Below are positions 34,979 through 43,514 of a stretch of 64,000 bases of DNA, piece by piece (within the stretch, counting starts at the first letter, position 1; each line of letters starts with the position of its first letter). The stretch is taken from the NCBI RefSeq assembly GCF_007859075.1, contig NZ_VOAK01000027.1:82406-146405 (forward strand). The letters are read 5' to 3'. The DNA comes from Gemmobacter aquaticus (GTDB lineage Bacteria > Pseudomonadota > Alphaproteobacteria > Rhodobacterales > Rhodobacteraceae). Below the pieces are notes generated by a model. The model was not told where the DNA came from. It was given only the letters and a program-made list of their open reading frames with translations, and did not search any database. Both the position numbers and the translations under genes were made by a program.

Positions 34979-35617
34979 ATGAGCGGATCCATCGTGCTGC
35001 ATGACTATTGGCGCTCATCCTCGGCCTATCGGGTCCGGATCGCGCTGAACCTGCTTGGGCTTGGCTATCGGTCGCGCCCGGTCGATCTGGTCGCAGGTGA
35101 CCAGCGCGGGGCCGAGAACCTTGCGGCCAATCCCCAAGGCTTGGTGCCGGTGCTGGAGATTGACGGCCAGCGGCTGACGCAATCGCTTGCGATCATCGAA
35201 TATCTTGATGAAACGCGCGCGGCAGGCTTTCTGCCTGATGAGCCGGCCGAACGGGCGCGTGCGCGTGCGCTGGCCCATGCTATCGCGATGGAAATTCAGC
35301 CCGTCTGCAACCTTCGCGTCGCGCGCCACGCCGTCAGCCTTGGCGGAGCGGCCACGATGGATGGCTGGATGGCCCATTTCATCGCCCTGGGCCTTGAGGG
35401 CGTCGAAGGACTGCTCTTGCAGCGCCCTGCCCTGCCCTTCTGTCATGGCGCGCGGCCCGGCCTTGCCGATATCTGCCTTGTGCCGCAGGTCTATAATGCG
35501 CGCCGATGGGGCGTCGATCTTTCGGCATTCCCGCGTCTGGCGGCCATTGCCGAACGGGCGGAGGCATTGCCTGCCTTTGCCGCGGCCCACCCGGATCGCG
35601 TAAAGCCGGACAGGTGA
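34979..35617 (+). CDS. maiA: maleylacetoacetate isomerase (GST zeta class)
   Basis: A 212-residue glutathione transferase of the zeta class with LHDYWRSSSAYRVRIALNLLGL (the SSxSxRVRIAL signature, Ser13-Ser15), NPQGLVPVLEIDGQ and LTQSLAIIEYLDE in the thioredoxin fold, and the C-terminal helical domain. It isomerises maleylacetoacetate to fumarylacetoacetate with glutathione. ATG 34979 is chosen over an earlier ATG at 34916 that overlaps the operator. It is divergent from hmgA and followed by a marR gene 51 bases on. In-pathway position between HmgA and FahA is complete here. Confidence 0.93.
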   Translation: MSGSIVLHDYWRSSSAYRVRIALNLLGLGYRSRPVDLVAGDQRGAENLAANPQGLVPVLEIDGQRLTQSLAIIEYLDETRAAGFLPDEPAERARARALAHAIAMEIQPVCNLRVARHAVSLGGAATMDGWMAHFIALGLEGVEGLLLQRPALPFCHGARPGLADICLVPQVYNARRWGVDLSAFPRLAAIAERAEALPAFAAAHPDRVKPDR

Positions 35618-35668
35618 CATCAGGGGGCCTCTGTGGCAGGGTCCGACCGGCGGAAAGGACCGACAGAC

Positions 35669-36133
35669 ATGGACAAGCCCGGCACCCAGGATTTCGACCT
35701 TGAAGGCTTCCTGCCCTACCTGCTCAATCAGGCGGCCGAGGCCACGTCGAAGTCCTTTCACGATACCTACAAGGCCGCCTATGGCATGACGCGCACGCAG
35801 TGGCGGGTGCTTGCCAACCTCGGCAAGTTCGGCTCGATGACCGCGCGCGACATCTGCACCATCAGCCATATCGAAAAGACCAAGGTCAGCCGCGCCGTCG
35901 CCGCGTTGGAGGCAGAGGGCCTGCTTTCGCGCAGCATCAGCCCGCAGGACCGCAGGGCCGAGATTCTGTGCCTGACCGAGCGCGGCCGCGTGGTCTTTGC
36001 CGATCTCGGCCAGCGCGCCATCGACTATGATCGCAGCCTGCGCGCCAAGATCGGGCCAGAAATCGCGGCGCAGCTGGATGATCTGCTGCGCCGGATCATT
36101 GCCGAGGGCAACCCCGACGGTGACGAGGATTAG
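35669..36133 (+). CDS. MarR family regulator of the homogentisate operons
   Basis: A 154-residue winged-helix protein. The helix-turn-helix lies in MTARDICTISHIEKTKVSRAVAALEAEGLLSRS and is followed by the wing DRRAEILCLTERGR, typical of MarR. It is in the maiA transcription unit, 51 bases downstream. It converges with hppD with a 4-base overlap of stop codons. It very likely represses hmgA and maiA through the nearby palindrome. It may be equivalent to a MarR-type HmgR of other alphaproteobacteria, but that name is not firm. Confidence 0.85.
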   Translation: MDKPGTQDFDLEGFLPYLLNQAAEATSKSFHDTYKAAYGMTRTQWRVLANLGKFGSMTARDICTISHIEKTKVSRAVAALEAEGLLSRSISPQDRRAEILCLTERGRVVFADLGQRAIDYDRSLRAKIGPEIAAQLDDLLRRIIAEGNPDGDED

Positions 36134-37227
36134 GACGCCTTCAGGACGCCACGCTCGATCTGGTCTTGCTCGATGCTTTCAAAGAGCGCGCGGAAGTTGC
36201 CCTCTCCGAACCCGTCATCCCCTTTGCGCTGGATGAACTCGAAGAAGATCGGGCCAATCACCGTTTTGGAGAAGATCTGCAGCAGGATGCGGGTCTCGCC
36301 CCCGTCGACGACACCCTCTCCATCGATCAGGATGCCGTGCTTCGCCAGCGCCTCCAGCGGCTCTTCATGGCCAGCCACGCGGGTGCGGGACAGCTCATAA
36401 TAGGTCATCGGCGGCTTCGGCATGAACTTGAGCCCGCGATCGGCAATCGCGTCTGTGCTGGCATAGATGTTGTCGCACCCCACGGCGATGTGCTGGATGC
36501 CCTCACCCTTGTAGCGCTTCAGATATTCGACGATCTGCCCGGTTTCGCCCCGATCCTCGTTGATCGGAATACGAATGCGACCGCAAGGCGAGGTCAGCGC
36601 CCGGCTGAAGAGGCCAGTATACTTCCCCTCGATGTCGAAAAAGCGGATCTGACGAAAGTTGAACAGGCGGCTGTAGAAGTCGAACCAGACATCCATATTG
36701 CCCTTGAAGACATTATGGGTCAGGTGGTCGAGGTAGTGGAAGCCCACGCCTGCCGGTTTGGGGGCAGCGACAAACTCGAACTCGGCCGCATAGGGGTTGG
36801 CGCCCGCGCCGTAGACATCGGTAAAGTAGATGAGCGAGCCGCCGATCCCCACGATCGCCGGCCAGTCGAGCGTCTTGTCGCCGGCCGTATAGGGTGTCGC
36901 ACCATTCTTGACCGCGTGATCGAAGGCATGCTGTGCATCGACCACCCGCCATGCCATGGCAGGCGCGCAGGGCCCATGCTCTTCGACAAAGCGGCGGGCA
37001 TGGCTGCCGGGCTCATCGGTCAGCACATAGGTGATATCGCCCTGCTGCCACAGCTCAACCGCCTTGGTGCGGTGACGGGCGACACGTTCAAAGCCCATTC
37101 GGGTGAACAGCGCCCGCGCCTCTTCGGGGTTCGGATGGGCAAACTCCACGAACTCGAAACCATCGGTTCCGGCGGGGTTCGCCGGGCTGATCGTGGCGCG
37201 CGGGGCGTCATGCGGAAAGGGTCCCAT
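36130..37227 (-). CDS. hppD: 4-hydroxyphenylpyruvate dioxygenase
   Basis: A 365-residue alpha-ketoacid-type dioxygenase making homogentisate from 4-hydroxyphenylpyruvate with iron and oxygen. The vicinal oxygen chelate fold and the iron ligands are visible: YLDHLTHNVFKG (His), GIQHIAVGCDNI (His) and PIFFEFIQRKGDDGFGEGNF (Glu), the last being the diagnostic block. Length is typical. It is transcribed alone, divergent from an Lrp-type gene 138 bases away and convergent with marR. It links tyrosine catabolism to the hmgA-fahA-maiA genes. Lrp-type regulation is likely. Confidence 0.96.
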   Translation of the reverse strand: MGPFPHDAPRATISPANPAGTDGFEFVEFAHPNPEEARALFTRMGFERVARHRTKAVELWQQGDITYVLTDEPGSHARRFVEEHGPCAPAMAWRVVDAQHAFDHAVKNGATPYTAGDKTLDWPAIVGIGGSLIYFTDVYGAGANPYAAEFEFVAAPKPAGVGFHYLDHLTHNVFKGNMDVWFDFYSRLFNFRQIRFFDIEGKYTGLFSRALTSPCGRIRIPINEDRGETGQIVEYLKRYKGEGIQHIAVGCDNIYASTDAIADRGLKFMPKPPMTYYELSRTRVAGHEEPLEALAKHGILIDGEGVVDGGETRILLQIFSKTVIGPIFFEFIQRKGDDGFGEGNFRALFESIEQDQIERGVLKAS

Positions 37228-37322
37228 CCTGTCTCTCCCAAAAGGAATGCGGCGAATTCAACTTTCCCATGGGTGGGCTGCCGAAAGGGCGCAAAATTTC
37301 TCCTATCTTTGCTGCGCCATGC

Positions 37323-37335
37323 GCGTAGACTACGC
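37323..37335. promoter_or_regulatory. palindrome, candidate Lrp operator upstream of hppD
   Basis: GCGTAG-A-CTACGC is a perfect 6-base inverted repeat about the middle of the hppD/lrp divergent region. Size and form fit binding sites of Lrp/AsnC regulators. A second inverted repeat ATGCG-N7-CGCAT overlaps the lrp start (37350-37366). Both are only seen as sequence; function is inferred. Confidence 0.5.
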
Positions 37336-37364
37336 TAAATCGCCATTTAATGCGGGATTTTCGC

Positions 37365-37820
37365 ATGATCGATTCGACGGATGCCCGTCTGCTGGCGGAA
37401 GTTCAGCGCAAGGCGAACATCACCGCGCAAGAGCTGGGCGAGGCGCTGAACCTCTCGGCCAGTCAGGCCGCGCGCCGCCGCGCGCGACTGGAGGATGACG
37501 GGGTGATCGCAGGCTACCGTGCCCGGCTGGACCCGGCAAAGCTGGGCCTGACCGTGCAGGCCTTTGTTCAGGTCCAGATGGCCGCCCACAATGCCGACAA
37601 CGCGGCGGGCTTTGTTCGCCTGATCGCCACCCTGCCCGAAGTCGTGGGCTGCTGGACCCTGACCGGAGAGGCCGATTACCTGCTGCGGGTCTGGGTTGCC
37701 GATCTGCCCGCGCTGAATGCGCTGATCCATCATCGCCTGTTGCCGCACCCTGCAGTCGCGCGGGTGCAAAGCCAGATCGTCATGGATCAGCCAAAGGCGG
37801 ATGCAGGGCTTCCGGTTTGA
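37365..37820 (+). CDS. Lrp/AsnC family regulator
   Basis: A 151-residue Lrp-type regulator. It has STDARLLAEVQRKANITAQELGEALNLSASQAARRRARLEDDGVIAGY as the helix-turn-helix and adjoining helix, and a RAM-like C-terminal domain (FVQVQMAAH, EVVGCWTLTGEADYLLRVWVADLPALNALI). ATG 37365 gives the usual Lrp start; an in-frame ATG at 37350 adds five residues. It is divergent from hppD, suggesting control of hppD in response to tyrosine, phenylalanine or 4-hydroxyphenylpyruvate. Confidence 0.88.
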   Translation: MIDSTDARLLAEVQRKANITAQELGEALNLSASQAARRRARLEDDGVIAGYRARLDPAKLGLTVQAFVQVQMAAHNADNAAGFVRLIATLPEVVGCWTLTGEADYLLRVWVADLPALNALIHHRLLPHPAVARVQSQIVMDQPKADAGLPV

Positions 37821-38101
37821 TGCGCACTGCAGCGCGAGCCAGTCTGCCAACATAACGCCGCCCTGCTGTTCGGCCCATGACGCGAGATCACCCGGGTGCA
37901 TGCTTCGGTCCGTGGTCGGCTCCTGGGCCGCCACAAGTCCGGACCACGGCATCACCTGAACCGCGTCCCTGGGGCGACCTCATGGGCCTGCAATCCGGTC
38001 GACGACAGGTCGGAACTCCAAGCTACAGGCCGCATCGGGCGTCTGAATGTCGGCTCGAAAGTCGACATCATCAACCCACATTCGATACAGGATCACTGCG
38101 A

Positions 38102-38266
38102 GGCATCTGCCTGAATCCTTACAGGTTCATGACCCTTGCTGATGCGGCAGAGAAGCTGGAGGCTTGGCGCAGATACCACAATGAGGAACGGCCACACGGC
38201 GCGATTGGCCAATAGTTCCCGATCATGCTGACGAAATCGGGGGGCGTCACCAGCCCGTCACCCTGA
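38102..38266 (+). pseudogene. IS3 family transposase fragment (C terminus)
   Basis: In frame from 38102 the translation includes NPYRFMTLADAAEKLEAWRRYHNEERPHGAIGQ, the conserved end of the IS3 orfB integrase domain. A TAG at 38213-38215 interrupts it, then the frame continues FPIMLTKSGGVTSPSP, also typical of these transposases, to a TGA at 38264-38266. The rest of the element is gone, so this is a remnant. Confidence 0.75.
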
Positions 38267-38664
38267 GCGAGACCTCAAATGTCTGCCTCCGGGCGGTCCA
38301 AGGTCGGGGATCGGATCACGTCCTTGCAGGCCAGCTCGACTGTCGGACGATAGATCGGCGTCAGCACCTGAAAGGATTTTCACCCTTCGACATACTTTGC
38401 ATCTTCAGCCTACGCCGGGTCAGGTTCGGCGCTCCCAGACCAGGCCAATCCTACGTACTGCCTGGCCCGCAGACCTCATTTTGAAGCGAAGGTCTTTGAA
38501 TTCGTTCGGCGTCTGTCGATGGGCCGTGCTACAGGAAGCAATCCGTCCGGATCGGCCCGGATCAACCAGCTTGCGGGCGTGCCGAAACCATGCGTGGTCA
38601 CGCCCTCGTGGAGGTTCAGCTATGCGGGCAGCCACGGAATAGAAATTTTGCTGTCGAGGATATC
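38267..38664. other. gene-free stretch after IS3 remnant
   Basis: About 400 bases with no convincing gene on either strand. The short minus-strand frame around 38420-38635 has no recognisable motif. It may contain more IS debris or the promoter of the glyoxalase-like gene. I see no clear terminal repeats. Confidence 0.4.
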
Positions 38665-39477
38665 ATGCCCCGTCGGATCGACCACCTCGTGCTAGCAGTA
38701 AATGATCTGGATGCCGCCGCGTCCTTTTATGAGGCGCTCGGGTTCATTGTTGGCGCCCGCAACCGCCATCCTTGGGGGACAGAGAACCGGATTGTACAAT
38801 TCACCTCATCCTTTCTGGAACTGATCACGATTGGCGAAGGCGCGCAGATACCGCCCCACGAACCGGGCCAATTCAGCTTTGGCGCCTTTGTTCGAGACTA
38901 TCTGGAAAAGGGCGAAGGCTTGGCTATGCTGGTGCTGGATTCAAATGACGCGCGTGCCGACGCCGTTCACTTTTCGACATCAGGCCTTGGCGCGTATGCG
39001 CCCTTCTACTTTGAACGAAAGGGGCAAAGGCCTGATGGCCGCGAAACCCATGTTGCGTTCACACTCGCTTTCGCCACGGACGTCAACCTGCCCAACGCTG
39101 GCTTCTTTGTCTGCCAGCAGCACTTCCCGAATGCATTCTGGAACCCCGAACTGCAAGCCCATCCGAATGGTGCATCCAATATTGTGGGGGTCGATATCGG
39201 AGCCACTGCACCGCTGCGGCACGTCGGCTTTCTGTCGGAGTTCGCCGGATCTCCCATCGATGACACGCTGAGGGTAAGCCTTGAGTGCGAGGGCACGATC
39301 ACCCTGTGCAAATCACAGACCGAAGGGCTTATCGGCTTTACCATAGCGGTGCCCGACCTGACCAGAATCCGTGCCAGCCTGAAGGCGGCAGGGCTGGCCT
39401 GCACGGAATCTGCTCGCGAACTGACACTGAAAGCACACGCCGGTCGCGGCATGGCCATCCGGTTCGCTCTCTGCTGA
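38665..39477 (+). CDS. glyoxalase-like (VOC family) protein
   Basis: A 270-residue protein. It begins MPRRIDHLVLAVNDLDAAASFYEALGF, a classic first VOC beta-alpha-beta module with His7. The rest fits a glyoxalase-like domain (RIVQFTSSFLELITIG, GLAMLVLDSNDARA) with a second half ending VPDLTRIRASLKAAGL. ATG 38665 follows a GAGGA sequence. The function, whether isomerase, dioxygenase or resistance, is unknown. Base composition is slightly lower in GC than its neighbours and an IS3 remnant is adjacent, hinting at transfer. It converges with nnrS. Confidence 0.78.
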   Translation: MPRRIDHLVLAVNDLDAAASFYEALGFIVGARNRHPWGTENRIVQFTSSFLELITIGEGAQIPPHEPGQFSFGAFVRDYLEKGEGLAMLVLDSNDARADAVHFSTSGLGAYAPFYFERKGQRPDGRETHVAFTLAFATDVNLPNAGFFVCQQHFPNAFWNPELQAHPNGASNIVGVDIGATAPLRHVGFLSEFAGSPIDDTLRVSLECEGTITLCKSQTEGLIGFTIAVPDLTRIRASLKAAGLACTESARELTLKAHAGRGMAIRFALC

Positions 39478-39539
39478 CAGGCTACGCAGGGGCAGGCGAT
39501 CTGAGGCCGCCGGGTGCAGGCTCCAGGACCTTCGCCGCG

Positions 39540-40667
39540 TCACGATCGGCAAGCGCTCAGAACGGGCCGTGGAACTGAATGGAAGACGGCGGCAACCGCA
39601 GCGATGCTTGCCAGCGACCATCCCGCACTCCAGCTCAAAGCGGCGAGGCCGTGGTACATCGTTAACAGACGCAGAACCGTGGCCAACTGTACCAGTGCGA
39701 AGGCCATCCCAATCAAAGCCCCCAGTTGCAACGCGCCAGGCACGCGACGCATCCAGGCCCTTGCCATGACTGCAAGGACCATGCTTCCCATCAGCCCCAT
39801 GGTCAGGGCATGGCTTGCAGTGGGCAGGCCAAGACCGACTGCGGGACTGAGCGACATGCTGACAAGGGCCAGACCAAGCGGAAGCCAGCACCAGGCGATC
39901 ACCAATACGGCGAGATCGGCCTGCCTTTCGCGAAGACCTCTGGCGAGAGGCCAGGCGATCACCCGCGCGATCTGGCCCAGGGCGGCTAGCAGAAGAAGCA
40001 ATCCTGTCCATCGCGCCCCAAGATCCGCCAGATGCACCATTAAGGCCAATCCCAAGGGAAGGCTTGCCGCAGTTGCCAGCGGCAGCAAGGACACACGGAT
40101 CGGCGTCTTGTCACCCGCCCTCGCATGCAGGAAGGCAGGGATGATACGGCCTCCGACCAGTGCCACCAGAAGTGCGATGCCCAGAACGGCAGTCAAGCCA
40201 TCGGCATCCAGCCGCATGCGGACGGCAAAAAGCACCATAATCAGCGGAGCCAACGCCATCGGAAGCCGCTTCCAGACCCGCGCAGTGATAACGGGCAGGG
40301 CCAAAGCGACGGCCAGTCCGATGGGGTAAAGGCACTGCCCGACAAGGGCTGGCGCGTCCGGCATGCAGGGCCCACCGAGGAGCCTTCCCAGACCCCACGC
40401 CAGCACCAGCCCCTGCGTGGCCGTTGGTCCGTGCCCGATGCACGCGCGGTCGCGCCCAGCCTGCATCAGCCAATGGGGGAGCGCCGTCAACAGGTAGCCG
40501 CCCACCGCCGCCCCTGCAACGCCCAGCACAAGTTCTTGCCGATGCCACACAACGGGATCGCAGACAAACCCCGGCACGAGCCAGACCAGCGGCACCAAAG
40601 CGGCCCATAGTGATGCCAGCAGGAACAGCGAAAGATGAGGTGCGCGCCAGAGGCCCCGGACAGCCAT
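39540..40667 (-). CDS. nnrS: NnrS family membrane protein
   Basis: A 375-residue polytopic protein with about 10-12 membrane segments. The motif WHRQELVLGVAGAAVGGYLLTALPHW is the diagnostic NnrS block, and VGGRIIPAF and TASHALTMGLMGSMVLAVMARA follow. NnrS is a haem- and copper-containing membrane protein linked to protection from nitric oxide and to denitrification. It is the last gene of the ubiD-ubiX-dnrN-nnrS operon, 9 bases after dnrN. Length is typical. Confidence 0.88.
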   Translation of the reverse strand: MAVRGLWRAPHLSLFLLASLWAALVPLVWLVPGFVCDPVVWHRQELVLGVAGAAVGGYLLTALPHWLMQAGRDRACIGHGPTATQGLVLAWGLGRLLGGPCMPDAPALVGQCLYPIGLAVALALPVITARVWKRLPMALAPLIMVLFAVRMRLDADGLTAVLGIALLVALVGGRIIPAFLHARAGDKTPIRVSLLPLATAASLPLGLALMVHLADLGARWTGLLLLLAALGQIARVIAWPLARGLRERQADLAVLVIAWCWLPLGLALVSMSLSPAVGLGLPTASHALTMGLMGSMVLAVMARAWMRRVPGALQLGALIGMAFALVQLATVLRLLTMYHGLAALSWSAGWSLASIAAVAAVFHSVPRPVLSACRS

Positions 40668-40676
40668 GGTGACGGG

Positions 40677-41336
40677 TCAAACAGCTTCGAAGCGCGGGGT
40701 GAGGACCGTGTTTTCCAAGTGAATGTGGGCGATCAGATCCTCGGTGAACTTGGCGAGACCCGTATAGAGCGCAGACCAGGACCGACAGGCACCGTCTGGT
40801 AAAGTCAGGCCGCGCGTTGTGTGCTCAATGCCGCGAAGAAGAACCGAGACTTCATCATGTTCTTGCCGCATCGCACTTATCAGCTGCACCATCGTTGGAT
40901 GCCCGCCCTGCCTCATCATCGGAAAGAGAGCCTGCTCTTGCCTGATCATGTGACTTTCCAGCACGTCGCGCAGCGCGAGAAGTCTCTCGGTCAGTCCGTT
41001 GGGCGCCTCGTCGTGGTCGCCATGGACGAATTCAACCTTCTGCGCCAGCGGGATCAGCCAGTCGAGTTCGGAGCGGTGGGTGTCGTGGTAGCGCGTCACC
41101 AAGTGGGCAATCAGCGGCAGTGTCTCTTGCGGCGCGTCGTGGCCCGCAGATATGGCCAAGGCACGAAGTTCATCCAGCAAAGTCTCCGCCGCAAGTCCAT
41201 GCTTTGCGCTCGCGTCGGTGACAGACAACTTCCCACCGCAGCAGAAGCTGATCCCATGCCGGCGGAACACTTCGGCGGCACCGGGCAAGTCGGATGCAAT
41301 GTCGCCAACAAGCGCGGAAGGGGACAGGTCGGTCAT
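40677..41336 (-). CDS. dnrN: di-iron protein for Fe-S cluster repair (RIC/YtfE/DnrN)
   Basis: A 219-residue protein. The N-terminal ScdA_N domain has FRRHGISFCCGGK, with the Cys pair conserved. The C-terminal hemerythrin-like domain carries the di-iron ligands in RYHDTHRSELDWL, LESHMIRQEQALFPM, MRQEHDEV and IAHIHLENTVLTP. RIC proteins repair iron-sulfur clusters damaged by nitric oxide. Its start overlaps the ubiX stop by 4 bases (ATGA), so it is coupled to the ubiquinone decarboxylase genes, and nnrS follows. Confidence 0.92.
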   Translation of the reverse strand: MTDLSPSALVGDIASDLPGAAEVFRRHGISFCCGGKLSVTDASAKHGLAAETLLDELRALAISAGHDAPQETLPLIAHLVTRYHDTHRSELDWLIPLAQKVEFVHGDHDEAPNGLTERLLALRDVLESHMIRQEQALFPMMRQGGHPTMVQLISAMRQEHDEVSVLLRGIEHTTRGLTLPDGACRSWSALYTGLAKFTEDLIAHIHLENTVLTPRFEAV

Positions 41337-41911
41337 GGGGCAAATCCTTCAGTTGGAACCCATGCGCGCGCTTGAGGCGGCGCAATTTGCAGAAGATCGA
41401 CCGCGCGCGCGGCGATCTGGGCCGTGATCTGCGCGACTGTATCGGGACGCAGATAGAACGCGGGGACCGGGGGCATGACGATGCCCCCCATTTCGGTCAC
41501 GGCAGCCATGTTGCGCAGATGCGCCAGCGTCAGCGGCGCCTCGCGCGCAAGCAGGACCAGCGGACGACGCTCTTTCAACTGCACGCTTGCCGAGCGTGTC
41601 AGCAGGTTGTCATCCAACCCATGCGCGATGGCCGCAAGACTGCGCATGGAGCAGGGAGCTATGATCATGCCATGGACGGGAAACGAGCCTGAGGCGATGG
41701 CTGCACCAAGGTCGATCACCGAATGCAGTCGGCAAGACAGCGTAACCAGTTCGTGGCGTGCCGCGGGCCCGATCTCAAGCGCCAGAGTGCGCTCGGCCAT
41801 GGCAGAGAGAACCAGTTCCACGGTTGCGCCAGCCGTTTTCAGCGCGCGGGCACAATCCAGCGCCAGCGCCGCGCCTGAGGCACCGGATACGCCAAGGATG
41901 ATACGAGTCAT
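41333..41911 (-). CDS. ubiX: flavin prenyltransferase UbiX family
   Basis: A 192-residue flavoprotein-family enzyme with RIILGVSGASGAALALDCARAL, LSAMAERTL, MIIAPCSMRSLAAIAHGLDDNLLTR and MPPVPAFYLRP, all typical of UbiX/Pad1. It makes prenylated FMN, the cofactor of UbiD. ATG 41911 overlaps the ubiD stop (ATGA) and its stop overlaps dnrN, so the operon is tightly coupled. Because of the ubiTUV neighbours it probably serves ubiquinone synthesis, though a phenolic acid decarboxylase role is possible. Confidence 0.94.
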   Translation of the reverse strand: MTRIILGVSGASGAALALDCARALKTAGATVELVLSAMAERTLALEIGPAARHELVTLSCRLHSVIDLGAAIASGSFPVHGMIIAPCSMRSLAAIAHGLDDNLLTRSASVQLKERRPLVLLAREAPLTLAHLRNMAAVTEMGGIVMPPVPAFYLRPDTVAQITAQIAARAVDLLQIAPPQARAWVPTEGFAP

Positions 41912-43392
41912 GCCAGCACCCGCTGCAGCAAGCATTCGGCCCGAGCCTCATGTTCAGGGTCAATCTGCATGACACGGCCCCATTCGCGGTTCGTCTCAGC
42001 ACCGATCTTGGTGGTCGCGTCGATTCCAAGCTTGCCCGCCAATCCCTCGCGCGGGGAGGCGAAGTCGAGGTAATCCATCGGCGTTCGGTCGAGCACCATG
42101 ACGTCCCGCACAGGGTCCATACGCGTCGCCATGGCCCAGACCACATCGTCCCAGGAGCGAGGGTTGATATCGCGGTCCACCACGATGATGGTCTTGGTGT
42201 AGCTGAACTGCGTCAACATGCCCCAAAGCGCCATCATCACTCGCCGCGCCTGCCCTGGATAGCGCTTGTCGATCTGCACCACCGCCATCCGGTAGGAGCA
42301 GGCGGCAGCGGGAAGCCAAAGATCGATGACTTCAGGGACCTGTGCGCGGATCACCGGCAAGGCAAGGGAGTTGAACACCTCTCCGATGACCGATGGCTCG
42401 TCAGGTGGGCGGCCGGTGACGGTGGACAGATACAGGGGATCCTGACGATGGGTGATGGTCGAAACACGCATCACTGGGAACGGCTCGACCGAATTGTAAT
42501 AGCCAGTGTGGTCGCCAAACGGGCCTTCCGACGCTGTCTCCCCGGGGTGGACCCAGCCCTCCAGAATGACCTCGGCATGGGCAGGCACCAGCAGCGGCAC
42601 AGTCTTTGCCGCCACAAGCTCTGCCCGTGCGCCGCGCAGAACGCCCGAGAACGCGAGCTCCGAGACGGTCTCTGGCAGGGGCAGTGCTGCTGAAAGGAGA
42701 GTCGCCGGGTCGCAACCAAGCGCGATGGCAACTGGCATCGGCTCGTTCGCGTGCAACCAGCTGCAGTAATGTGCCGCCCCGCCTCGATGCGCGAGCCAGC
42801 GCAGGATCAGTCGGTCGGGGCCAAGCACCTGCGCCCGATAAACACCGAGGTTGTAACGCGACAGCTGGCCCCTGTCTGACGCGTGCGGTCGGGTGACAAC
42901 GACGGGCCAGGTGATGAGCGGCCCGGCATCACCGGACCATGGCGTTTGTGCCGGGATCAGGGATAAATCTGGCGGCGCAGCCACCTCTTGCACCGGACCA
43001 CGTCGAAGAAGCTTGGGGCGACTTTGCAGCGCAGCGCGCAACACCGGCCAGCGCGACAGGGCATCGCGCATCCCCTCTACCGGGGAAGGACTGCGCAGGG
43101 CGGCAAGAAACTCTCCGAAGGTGGGCACCTGATCCAGCGTCAGCCCCATCCCCGCCGCCACTCGTTCGGACGTGCCGAACAGGTTTGTGATGACCGGCAT
43201 CTGGGCCCGCCGCTCGCCTTGGCGTGCATCGTCAAAGCGAAGTATCGGCCCGCCCAACCGCAGAGCTGCGAGTTGCACCGCAGTCATCTCGTGTCGCAGT
43301 TGCACGGGTTCGGCTATATGTGCCAGTTCACCCTGCCCTTCCGCATAGGCCAGAAAGGCGCGAAGGTCGGGAAAGACTGGCAGGCTACGCAT
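41908..43392 (-). CDS. ubiD: UbiD family decarboxylase
   Basis: A 494-residue prFMN-dependent decarboxylase. Motifs include RYNLGVYRAQVLGPDRLILRW (shown here in part), HYCSWLHANEPMPVAIALG, ASEGPFGDHTGYY with the acidic catalytic block, and TKTIIVVDRDINPRSWDDVVWA. UbiD removes the carboxyl group of the polyprenyl-hydroxybenzoate precursor. ATG 43392 has AAGGAAG upstream; ATG 43428 is a weaker alternative. First gene of the operon, divergent from ubiT, with the FNR-type box 52 bases upstream. Other UbiD family members decarboxylate phenolic acids, but the surrounding genes favour quinone synthesis. Confidence 0.92.
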   Translation of the reverse strand: MRSLPVFPDLRAFLAYAEGQGELAHIAEPVQLRHEMTAVQLAALRLGGPILRFDDARQGERRAQMPVITNLFGTSERVAAGMGLTLDQVPTFGEFLAALRSPSPVEGMRDALSRWPVLRAALQSRPKLLRRGPVQEVAAPPDLSLIPAQTPWSGDAGPLITWPVVVTRPHASDRGQLSRYNLGVYRAQVLGPDRLILRWLAHRGGAAHYCSWLHANEPMPVAIALGCDPATLLSAALPLPETVSELAFSGVLRGARAELVAAKTVPLLVPAHAEVILEGWVHPGETASEGPFGDHTGYYNSVEPFPVMRVSTITHRQDPLYLSTVTGRPPDEPSVIGEVFNSLALPVIRAQVPEVIDLWLPAAACSYRMAVVQIDKRYPGQARRVMMALWGMLTQFSYTKTIIVVDRDINPRSWDDVVWAMATRMDPVRDVMVLDRTPMDYLDFASPREGLAGKLGIDATTKIGAETNREWGRVMQIDPEHEARAECLLQRVLA

Positions 43393-43443
43393 TGGTCGGG
43401 ACTTCCTTTTCCGACCGGATAACCTCACCCGACGGGCCGCGAC

Positions 43444-43457
43444 TTGACTATCGTCAA
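43444..43457. promoter_or_regulatory. FNR/Dnr-type box between ubiD and ubiT
   Basis: TTGAC-TATC-GTCAA is a perfect inverted repeat fitting the FNR/FnrL/Dnr pattern TTGAN-N4-NTCAA. It lies about 52 bases from the ubiD start and 58 from the ubiT start, in the middle of a divergent promoter. This fits low-oxygen or nitric-oxide control of both operons. The exact regulator cannot be told from the site. Confidence 0.75.
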
Positions 43458-43514
43458 TCCTGCCGCCGAGGCTTTTGCCTAAGTGGGGGAGGTCAGCTGT
43501 TCAGGGACAAACCG

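Noticed and set aside
38420..38635. Minus-strand frame of 71 codons after the IS3 remnant
   Set aside because: No recognisable domain. It may be transposon debris but the homology is too weak to name.
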